Shown here: positions 55,590 to 64,000 of the stretch, one piece after another
Position numbering within the stretch: position 1 is the first letter of the stretch
Layout of the letters: every line of letters begins with the position of its first letter
NCBI RefSeq assembly: GCF_050624435.1
Contig: NC_134547.1
Coordinates: 33,071,419 to 33,135,418 of the forward strand
DNA: 64,000 nucleotides
Origin: Tenrec ecaudatus
Taxonomy: Eukaryota; Chordata; Mammalia; Afrosoricida; Tenrecidae
Direction: 5' to 3'
The notes under the pieces: model-generated
Seen by the model: only the letters and a program-made list of their open reading frames with translations
Told to the model about the DNA's origin: nothing
Database searches by the model: none
Program-made: the position numbers and the translations under genes

Positions 55590-56260
55590 CCAGCGGGCTC
55601 TCCCCCCTGCTGCTAGTTGACCCCCCCTCCCCCATAGTCATTTCCCCCGCGTTGGAGCTTAAATTCTGAGCACAGGGTTTGCAGAACACTACGGATAACT
55701 TTGAAAGCCCCAAAATACATTTGTAGAGTCTTCACGCAGAATGGACTTCCTTCCGACCTTTGACCAAGGTTGTGCACAGTCTTGGAGTGCGTCAGAAAGC
55801 GGGTTACTTCCACTCCTCTAACCAGTCCGGGAGGGGCCCCTCCTGTAGGTGCCTGCCTGGGGGAGTCCTTGTTGGACACTGGGGTAGCGGTCGCATAGCC
55901 ACGCCTGCATTGGTTGGAGGGCCCTGGACCAATCTTGCACGTCTATCATAATATATGCCCCGATCATGGCCCCATGCCCGTTTCTGTAGTCTCGCCTGCA
56001 GCTGTGATGTATTGATCTGCTGCCCGTCATGCTCCGTGACAGTCCTGGTTAAGCCATGTCCTATTTACACCACGGGCTCTCTGCAAGCCTGTGGACACCA
56101 TTATGACCTCCCGCAAATGGTCTTCATCATCTGGATGGTCTGTTTAGGGTTTAATAAATGTGCTCCTTAAATTATGTTTGACAAGTGGGGTGTTTGTTGT
56201 GCCCTAAAACACCTCTCAGCACCAGTGAATATTATGAATATTAAGTCCTATTAGTAATAT
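55590..56260. other. Unassigned DNA beyond PLEKHF1
   Basis: No repeat or gene recognised. Confidence 0.35.
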
Positions 56261-56815
56261 CAAGCCACCTACTCTGGTGGCTTGTGTATTGCTGGGATGC
56301 GGGGAGCTACACCCCCAGCATTCCAAAATCCCAGCAGGCCCATAGTGGGCAGGTTTCATAGGAGCTTCCAGACGAAGGACTTGCTGTTCTGCTTCTGAGG
56401 AAGCTGGCCAGTGCGTGCTTTACGGAGAGTCCGAGCCAGCAGACTGGAAGACTGCGGACTGGACCTTAATGACCCTTATGGTCGACGATGGAATCAAGTT
56501 CATGGGACATTCATTTGCAGATAGGGTGTGACCCAAAGTGAGAAGACCCAGAACAATCAGAACAAAGATTTAGGGAGTATGAACCTAGAAAATTGGAAGT
56601 TGTCAAAAATTAAATATAATGCTTGAAGATCTTAGGCACTATTGAACTGAAATAGACTGGAATAGACCATTTTGAATCAAACAAGCATATGAGGTATTAG
56701 TTGGGAATGACAGATTTAAGGATTATGGGTCATCAGAAGGAAATTTTCATGATCTATCCTGAAATACAAGTAGAGGATAATATTCATATGGCTAGAAGGA
56801 TAATCTTTGAAAACT

Positions 56816-57292
56816 AACGTGAACCTGTTACTTTGAGGACTAAGGTATGCCTGACCGGAGCCATGATATTCTCAATGGCCTCATATGCATGTGAAAGGTG
56901 GACCTTGAATCAGGAGGACTGCAGAAAGATGGATGCATTTGAACTCTGGTGTTGGTGAGGAAACTGGAAGTACCATGGATGGCTAAAAGAACAAACAAAT
57001 CTGTCTTGGAAGAAGTATGCCCAGAGGGCTCCTTAGAGGCAAGAATGGTGAGACTTCATCTCTGACCTTGGACATATTGTCAGCAGACACCAGTCCCTGA
57101 GGAAACACGCCATGTTTAGTGAAGCGGAGCAGTGAAAAGGAGGAAGGCTCTAGATAAGATGGAGTGACAGGAGAACAACGCGAGGATGGTGCAGGACTAG
57201 GCAGGACTAGGTGCTTTGTTCTGTTGTGCATCGGGCTACTATAAGTTGGAACTGACTCAATGGCACCGCCCAAGAGCAACAACAGAATAACA
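56816..57292 (+). mobile_element. RTE 3'-truncated-type copy inside another RTE
   Basis: It carries only the last part of RTE ('cctcatatgcatgtgaaagg', 'aatctgtcttggaagaagta', 'ttgttctgttgtgcatcggg', 'ctgactcaatggcacc') ending in 'gcaacaacagaataac'. The outer RTE stops before it at 'atggctagaagg' and resumes after it at 'agccagttaatctg'. Confidence 0.75.
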
Positions 57293-58179
57293 GCCAGTTA
57301 ATCTGATCATTAATCAAATTTATATACCAACCACTCACACCAAGGATGAAGATTTAAAGATTCATATTAACTTCTGCAATCTGAAAATGATCAAATATGT
57401 GATCAAGACACATCGATAGGAATGTGGAAGTTGGAAACAAAGGAGAAAGATCAGTAGATGGAAAAGAGATGCCACGATCCAAATTTGCAAGGCCAATGGC
57501 ATGTTCATTTCAAATACTTGTTTTCAACAACCTAACTGGAAGCTATGCATATGACTCTCACCAGCTGGGATACATAAGAATCAGATCAAGTACATCTGTG
57601 GATAGAGATGATAGAGAAGCTGCTATCAGCTGTCAGAACAAGGCAGGTCTGGGGCTGACTGCAGAACAGACTCTCCACAGCTCCTATGCAATTTCAAGTT
57701 AATGATGAAAAAAGTTAAAACAAGTTCATGAGGTCCAAAATGCTATCTTAAATATACCCAATTGAATTGAGAGACTATCTCAAAAAACAGATTGGACACA
57801 CTAATTTGACACACTAATAATGGAACACCAGACAAATTGTATATGACATCCAGGATATCATACACGAAGAAAACAAACAGTCATTCAAAAGACAGAAAGA
57901 AAGAGGTGTCCGAAGAGACTCTGAAACTTGTTGTTGACCATAAAGTAGCTAAAAGCAAAGGAAGAACTGATGAAGTAAAAGAGCTGAGCAAAAGAGTTCA
58001 AAGGTTGCTTTGAGAAGAGAGAGTAAAATATTATGATGAAACGTGCGAAGATTTGGAATTAGAAATCCCAAAGTGGAGAACACAACCGGCACTTCTTCAA
58101 TGGAAAGAACTGAGGGAAAACGTCAAGACTTGGGATGAAATGTTGAAGGAATCTGTGGGCAAAAAACTTAAATTGCACC

Positions 58180-58375
58180 ATTGCATGTGCTGTGTGAGTC
58201 TGAAGAGGGATTTAGGGACTCGAATGGGACTTATGGACTAAGATCATATTTGTGGACTTGATCTGGACTGAACTGGGACGATTTCTTAATATGCAATTAT
58301 TCTTTGATATAAAATTCTTTCTTATACATTTATGTCACTGGATTTGTTTCTCTCGTCAACCCAGTCTAAGACAGG
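58180..58375 (+). mobile_element. ERVL-like LTR (family D), 3' part
   Basis: The right part of the family: 'attgcatgtgctgtgtgagt', 'gacttgatctggactgaact', 'ttctttcttatacatttatg' and the end 'caacccagtctaagaca'. The left part is missing. Confidence 0.75.
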
Positions 58376-58811
58376 AAGTAAAATTTTGCAAGTAAATATC
58401 TCCTGGAGATGATTAAAAGTTGATGCAGCAGTACATTGGCAGAGGACTGCCAGCAGAAATTCAAGTCAGATTCAGGAAAGGAAGTGGAGTAAGCAATGTC
58501 ATGGTCGGTGTCAGACGGATCTTGCCATAGAGTAGAGCGAATATGCTGAGCAAACGGCCCAAGAAGCTGGACCAACTGCAGATGACACAACGTCGCTTGC
58601 TGAAAGTGAAGAGGACTTGAAACACTTACAGTCTTTGAGGTGAGTTGCACCTCAACGTACCTCAACAGAAACATGATCACAACTGGACAATAAGCAACAT
58701 CATGATAAAGAAGGGAAAGATTGAAGCCATCAAGACTCTTATGTGGATTCAGAATCAATGCCCATGGGAGCAGCATCCAAGAAACCAAACAGCAATAGCA
58801 CTGGGCAAATC

Positions 58812-59028
58812 TACAACCCCAAACCCACTGCCACCAAGTCAACTCTAATTCAGAGCAGTCTTATTGGCCAGGGTAGAACAAGTACTTAGGGTTTCTAGGA
58901 CCGTAAATCTATACAGGGAAGCAGGCAGCCTCACGTTTCTCCAGAGGAGTGGCTGGTGGGTTAAAACCACTGACCTTGAGGTTAGCAGCCTAATACTTAA
59001 CCAACTGTATTACCGGGGGCTCCTCAAT
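58812..59028 (-). mobile_element. AfroSINE
   Basis: The plus strand shows 'ccaccaagtcaactctaatt', 'ctaggaccgtaaatctatac', 'gtggctggtgggttaaaacc' and 'gtattaccgggggctcc': a nearly complete minus-strand copy within the RTE. Confidence 0.82.
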
Positions 59029-59475
59029 CTGCTGAAATGTTACTTTAAGGACAAAGGTACACCTTCGTCCATATTATTTTTCATGGCCTAATAAGCATCT
59101 GAAAGTGGGACAATGAATAAGGAAGATCAAAGAAGAACTGATGTCACTAAATTATGGCATTGCTGACGATTATTGAAGGAATCAAAGGGGAACAAATCTG
59201 TCTTGGAAGAAGTACAGCTAGAATGCTCCTAGACTCGAGGGTGCTGAGACTTTGTCTCACCTGCTTGTTATCATGAGAGACCAGTTTCTGGAAGAGCACA
59301 TCATGCTTGGTCAAAGTCAGCGAAAAGGAGGAAGACCCTTAATGAGATGGATGGGCACAGTGGCTGCAACCGTGGCAGAACTTCGCAATGAGTGTGAAGC
59401 TCATGCCAGGCCAGGCAGTGTTGCCTTCCGTTGTGCATCGGGCTGCTGGGATCAACTGGACAGCGCCCAAGCACT

Positions 59476-59667
59476 ACAGAAGCAGCGTTTGACTTGTTGG
59501 TCTGTTTTTAAAGTTCTATGGCGGATCATTCAAACATGCACCCAGGGAGACAAGAGCTTGGTGAACCCCTGGGTCTGAGTAACTCAGCTTCAACTCTCTT
59601 AGCAGGTCTGCCACCCTCCACCCTCCCATTCCCTTGGCTCCCCACTACCAGGCCTGTTTCAGTAAAT
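59476..59667. other. Short unassigned spacer
   Basis: No feature recognised. Confidence 0.35.
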
Positions 59668-59785
59668 CCTGGGCTGGGGCTTTCTACTCCCATAAGATGT
59701 TGGAAACACAGAGACAGTTCTATCCTGTCCTGCAAGGTCACTGAGTCAGAATCGACTCAAGGTCAGTGAGCGTTTTTGACCTCTT
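59668..59785 (+). mobile_element. AfroSINE, 3' half
   Basis: 'ctttctactcccataagatg', 'cagttctatcctgtcctgca' and 'gagtcagaatcgactcaagg' are clear. The tail is among the best preserved here. Confidence 0.8.
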
Positions 59786-60354
59786 CCCACACCTGCCTCA
59801 GCCTCGCCCTCACCTCCTCCCAATACCTCGTCTCCTCAGGCTGCTTCCTGAACCTCAACCCCCAGGGTTGCTCGTGCCCCGGACCATTGTCCTGCTGCCG
59901 CCTCCAGACCGGGCATGTAGACCACCTTCTCTGGATGCTTCCTTCCTCACCACCCAGCACAGGGGCTGCCTCTACTGCACTGCCTTCTATGATATCGCCT
60001 CATTGTATTATCTTTTAAAAGCAATTTCCCAACCTGAAGTCATTGATCCGTCTCTTGTTTATGTGTGCATGGCTTGTCTCCTCTACTGCCCTATGAGCCC
60101 AGCCTGGGGCCGCCCCACGGGCCAGAAGGAGCCATGATATTCATGCTTTGTCTGAGTGCTGAGAAGCGAGTCCGCACTTCCTTGTGGGAGCGCAGGAATG
60201 ACTGTAGCAGTGAAGCGAATGGATTAGGATGGAGTTTCTTGATCCCGCTGCCCTATACAGGGTAGAACCTGTGCAGTCTGAAGAGGGGCTGGCCGAGGCC
60301 ACATAGTGCCCCCGGGCCAGGACCCGGGGTGGGGGGAAGAGCTGGGGCTGGGTT
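59786..60354. other. Unassigned intergenic DNA
   Basis: No confident repeat or gene. An old L2-like composition is possible near 59790-60110 but not demonstrable by eye. Confidence 0.3.
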
Positions 60355-60367
60355 AGAAGGCTGAACG

Positions 60368-61142
60368 AGTGAACAAGCAGCCATCTAGCTCAGAAGCAAC
60401 AAAGCCCACATGGAAGAAGCACACCAGCCTGTGCGATCACGAGGTGTCGAAGGGATCAGGTATAAGGCATCATCAAAAAAAAAAATCTTACCATAGAAAA
60501 TGAAGAGGGAAGTGCAGAGTGAGACCCAAAGCCCATTTGTCGGCCACTGGAGATCCCCTCACAGAGGGGTCTAGGGGAGGAGATGAGTCAGTCAGCAACG
60601 CAGCACTGATGAGGAATACAGCTTTCCCCTCAAATCCTAAATGCTTCCTCCCCCCGCCCCCCACTACCATGATCTGAATTCTACCTTGCAAGTCTGGATA
60701 GAGCAGAGGTTGTACATTGGTGCAGATAGGAGCTGGAGGCACAGGGACTCCAGGGTGGATGATCCCTTCAGGACCAGGGGTGTGAGGGGCGATACTGGGA
60801 GAGTAGAGGGTGAGTGGGTTGGAAAGGGGAAACCGATTACAAGGATCTACATGTGATCTCCTTCCTGGGGGACGGACAACAGAAAAGGGGGGGGGAGGGA
60901 GACACCAGATAGGGCAAGATATGACAAAATAATAATTTATAAATTATCAAGGGCTCATGAGGGAGGGGGGAGCGGGGAGGGAGGGGAAAAAAGAGGACTT
61001 GATGCAAAGGGCTTAAGTGGAGAGCAAATACTTTGAAAATGATTAGAGCAAAGAATGTACAGATGTGCTTTATACAATTGATGTATGTATATGTATGGAT
61101 TGTGATAAGAGTCCCTAATAAAATGCTTAAAAAAAAAAAAGA
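60368..61142 (+). mobile_element. L1 3' UTR, 5'-truncated, long copy
   Basis: It runs from 'gctcagaagcaacaaagccc' through 'cccctcacagaggggtctag' and a G-rich block at 60955-60990 to 'gtatggattgtgataagag', 'taataaaatgct' and an A-tail. The TSD 'agaaggctgaacg' (60355-60367) / 'agaagactgaatg' (61143-61155) matches at 11 of 13. Confidence 0.85.
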
Positions 61143-61424
61143 AGAAGACTGAATGGTGGTGTGCACTGAGGCTGGGAAGTTGGGTCCTGTGCTGGTTGAG
61201 TGCCTCTCCCATCCCCAGTGGGTGAACCAGGCCCAAACATGGGCTCAGGGATGAAGGACAAGGGAGTGATAAAGGAGAAAGCCAGGACAGACAAGAGGAA
61301 GAAGAAGGATGAGACCATGGGAGGCAGGTGGCAGGGGACTGAGGGAGAGGGCCAGGCCTGTGCCTTTGGAGCCAGAAACCCTCCCATGCACACCTTCACT
61401 GACAATACTCTTCAGTGGGGACCT
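61143..61424. other. Unassigned spacer
   Basis: Nothing recognised after the L1 TSD. Confidence 0.35.
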
Positions 61425-61640
61425 GCCAGTGTAGTCCAGTGCCCAGAGAGCCAATTCCACCTCATGGTGACCTTAGTGTGTCTAAGTAAAACAATAGAGT
61501 TTTCCATGGCTCATTTTTTTTTAAATTATTTTTGAGGCAGATCACTAGACCCTTCTTCTGAGGTGCTTCCGGTGGCCTTGAACCAGCAACCTCTTGATTA
61601 GATGAGTATATTCACCATGTGCGCCACTCAGCAGCTCAAG
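61425..61640 (-). repeat. Possible old SINE
   Basis: 'ggtggccttgaaccagcaac' and 'cacatgtgcgccactcagc'-like words on the plus strand resemble the reverse complement of a tRNA-like SINE head, but the body does not match the young AfroSINEs. Confidence 0.4.
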
Positions 61641-62219
61641 CAGCAAGGACAGTATTGATTAAGCATCCCACAGAAGTCGCACCTGGGCTGCTTGTGAGCT
61701 GAACTTGGACCCCATAGACAACGCTGTTCATGAAGTATTTAAACCAAACAAAAGCCCTGTTAGCATTTAGTATTGGGATATTTCACATGGCCCACATGAT
61801 TCTACCACAGACCCTGGTGCTCCCCATGACCCCCCTCCATATCAACCACAGCCCCTGGTTCTCCCTCTGACTCCCACTTGGTGGTCTTGCCTGCTCTGCA
61901 CTAGTGTTGCGTGAGCCCTTGAACGTGGGACTCCTGGTGGTGTCACCAGCTCCCACGGAGACAAAATTCTGAGATGGCAAAGGTTGTGTTGTCTGTCACC
62001 AGTTCAAACTTGGGACACTGACAAACACCATCCCAAGTAGACACATGGCTGAACTCCACAGAGCGGTGGGGGACATTGAGCATCAGCACCCGACCCCACC
62101 TCCTGCAAGTCAGGGTATCCCAGTGAGGGTGGGCCCTGCCTGGGGTGGGTTGCTCGGAGCTCTGGAAGGAACTGGTACAGTTTGTGAGGCTGAGCTGTCT
62201 TGTGGCTCAAAAACCAACC
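61641..62219. other. Unassigned intergenic DNA
   Basis: No gene or repeat recognised. Confidence 0.35.
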
Positions 62220-62430
62220 AGCCAACACACAACAAGTCAAGCTCACAGCAATTGCATCAATTCAGATTCATAGGGACCCCTAACCCCTGCTGGCCAGCGG
62301 GACAGGGTAGAACCACCACTGTACGTTCTGAGACAGTAGCTCCTCGTAGGAGTAGAAAGCCTCATTTTTCTCCTGAGGAGTAGCTGGTGGTTTTGAACTG
62401 CTGACTTTATGGTTAGCAGCCCCATTTTTA
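62220..62430 (-). mobile_element. AfroSINE
   Basis: The plus strand shows 'catcaattcagattcatagg', 'ctgagacagtagctcctcg', 'gtagctggtggttttgaact' and 'actttatggttagcagcccc'. Confidence 0.8.
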
Positions 62431-63044
62431 GCACATGCCTGGCATAGAACAGGTGGCCAGGAAAGTGAGGAAAGTTGGAGGAGGAGGCACACAGAAGGGA
62501 TCCCACCTGCCCTGTCTTCTCGGGTGGTCCTGGGCCCACTTGGCCTCATTGTCCTTATCTGTGGATCACTGGGAAGCGATGTGTGAAGTGGAGCTATTGG
62601 AAGTCCGGGAGGTGGCTCAGTCTCTGGCCCTCAGCTGTCCACCCGGCTAGCAGCTGAGCAGGGGCCAGCCGTAGGCGAGACAGACCTGGCCAGCCTCCTC
62701 CAAACAACAGAGGACAAACTCGTGACTCAGGGAAGGCAGAAGTTGAGTCAGCCAAACCACAGGCTGTGGAAAAAATGAAGTCTCCGGGAGGCGTTTTCTG
62801 CTTCTTGGGAAAAAAGTCTTTTCTGAGGAAAAGCTGACTTCTAGACTGGAGGAACTGGTTTAGGGAAAGCACCAAGGCCCCAGGATTTTCAAGCTATGGG
62901 GCTCCAGGAAAGAGATCAGTAGATCATCCTTGTGCAAAACCCTTTACTTTGATCTTCTTTGCTTTGCACTAACCCTAATATCCCCGACTTTCTGTTTAAT
63001 GTCCAGATGTTTGTAATGGACACATATTGTTCACTGACAGTGAG
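62431..63044. other. Unassigned intergenic DNA
   Basis: No gene or repeat recognised. Confidence 0.35.
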
Positions 63045-64000
63045 AGAGGAGAGAGAGAGAGGGAGAGAAAAGGAGGGGGGAGGAAGAGAGGAGGGAGTGG
63101 GAGGGGAAGAGAGAAGAGGAAAGGGGGAGAGAGAATGGAAAGAGGAGGGAGAGGGAGGGGAAGAGAGAAGAGCGGGAGGGTGAGATAGTTAGTTTATTGT
63201 GCCAGCCTGCCCGATAAACACAAGTGGGATTAATTGAAGGGCGGAGAGATAAATGGCTCGTGGAGCCTCGCCTTTCTTGTCTCTCGCTCTTTAATCATGG
63301 GACCAGTGTGCGGCTGACTTGCTTGTTCTGTGCCTCAATTTACAGGGTACACTACCTGTGGGACGCCTAGCCTGTGGACTGTGTCACTGTAAGTTGAGGT
63401 CCCTTTAAGACCACACGATTGGAATTTACAACTGTTGAGCTGGGGACTGACGGTTGGTGACCTGCCTTGCTGTTTGCTGCCTGTGCTGGGATAGCCGATC
63501 TCTCTCTACAGAGGACTACCTGACGGACCTCAAGACTTGAAGGACTGCCAGTGTCTCACAACTCTCTCACGGGAGTGAGTTGCACTGAGCCATTTGTACT
63601 GCTTTATAATTTAACTGTTAATTTCTTGTATTATATATCTATCTATCTGTATGTAATTCAACAGTTCATTTCTTGTGTTATATATATCTATCTTTATAAA
63701 TATATATATATATAATTATCAGCAATCTGGTTTTATGTCTCTAGAGAACCCTGTCTAACACAGAGGGGGAGAGAGAGAATGAAGAGAAAGAGGAGGGAGA
63801 GAGAAGAGGAGGAGGGAGAGGAGGAGGGAGAGAGAAAGGGGAGATAGAGGAGGAGGAGGGAAAGGGAAAGGTGGAGGGGAAGAGGGAGAAGGAGAAAGGG
63901 AGGAGGGAGAGAGGGAGAAGGGAGAGAGAGAGTAGGGAGAGAGAAAGGTGGGGGGAGAGGCAATGGGGAGGGAGAGAGGGAGGAGGGAGAGGGGGAGGAG
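63045..64000. repeat. GA-rich simple sequence, split by an LTR
   Basis: Degenerate (GGA/GAGAGG)n purine tract at 63045-63180 and 63763-64000. The LTR between them divides one original tract, since the purine bias and TSD continue on both sides. It runs past the window end. Confidence 0.9.
63181..63762 (+). mobile_element. Solo LTR, ERVL-like (family C)
   Basis: It starts 'tgagatagttagtttattg' and ends 'ctagagaaccctgtctaacaca', 582 bp, with perfect 5-bp flanks 'gaggg' at 63176-63180 and 63763-63767. Because the target is GA-rich, the TSD alone would be weak, but the TG...CA ends coincide with it. (TATC)n-like stretches lie in the 3' part. Confidence 0.85.

Larger units (their letters stand above)
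56265..59475 (+). mobile_element. Long RTE element, decayed and broken by insertions
   Basis: Plus-strand RTE from the 5' region ('ggcttgtgtattgctgggat', 'gagcttccagacgaagg') through the endonuclease region (56570-56815, continuing 57293-57700: 'atttatataccaaccactca', 'gttggaaacaaaggagaa'), the linker (57700-58180), reverse transcriptase (58376-58810, 59030-59160) and 3' end (to 'gctgctgggatcaactggac' near 59465). Many frameshifts and stops. Three insertions break it: an RTE 3' copy at 56816-57292, an LTR piece at 58180-58375 and an AfroSINE at 58812-59028. Its own length is about 2.3 kb. Confidence 0.85.

Noticed and set aside
1-64000. tRNA genes suggested by box A/B-like words
   Set aside because: All such words lie in AfroSINE heads; none forms a complete tRNA cloverleaf by eye.

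Overview
The window is nuclear DNA of a placental mammal: two split, CpG-island-promoted genes sit in a sea of retrotransposon debris. The repeats point to Afrotheria. About twenty-five copies are recognisable of a tRNA-like SINE whose 3' end ('...gagtcagaattgactc...') matches the tail of RTE elements in the same window, as in AfroSINEs. L1 3' ends are of the kind I know from elephants and relatives. Two short hAT elements (11307-11536 and 36867-37072) have the ends of the horizontally transferred SPIN family, which among afrotherians is known from tenrecs. The best guess is therefore a tenrec such as Echinops telfairi; this is inference from repeats, not a database match.

Genes. C19orf12 lies on the + strand: CpG island and likely first exon near 18.9-19.2 kb, coding exons at 22845-23014 and 27795-28060 (141 aa when spliced), poly(A) signal near 28489. 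PLEKHF1 (phafin-1) lies on the - strand: CpG island and likely first exon near 55.1-55.3 kb, single coding exon 48670-47834 (278 aa, PH plus FYVE), poly(A) signal at 47616-47611. The two are convergent, about 19 kb apart, the same neighbours and orientation as on human chromosome 19q12. Both encode small membrane-associated proteins (mitochondria/ER contacts; endosome/lysosome). Nothing in the sequence indicates a shared pathway.

Layout. 0-9.2 kb: L1 3' ends, ERVL, MaLR and ERV1 LTRs, SINEs. 9.2-10.8 kb: mostly single-copy. 10.85-12.66 kb: a nest of four transposons. 13.1-18.9 kb: an L1 tail, two LTRs and single-copy DNA. 18.9-28.5 kb: C19orf12 with SINEs and L1s in its introns. 28.5-47.6 kb: intergenic, with an old L1 broken by an LTR and a SINE, an L2, an LTR array and RTE pieces, then about 3.6 kb of GC-rich, nearly repeat-free DNA. 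47.6-55.3 kb: PLEKHF1. 56.2-59.5 kb: a long RTE copy broken by three insertions. 60.4-64 kb: an L1, SINEs and GA-rich simple sequence split by a solo LTR.

Target-site duplications (TSDs) of 4, 5 and 6 bp can be read directly around several solo LTRs and separate ERV1-, ERVL- and ERV2-type families. No intact viral or transposon gene is present, and I found no bacterial-type system, CRISPR array or unknown multigene system.
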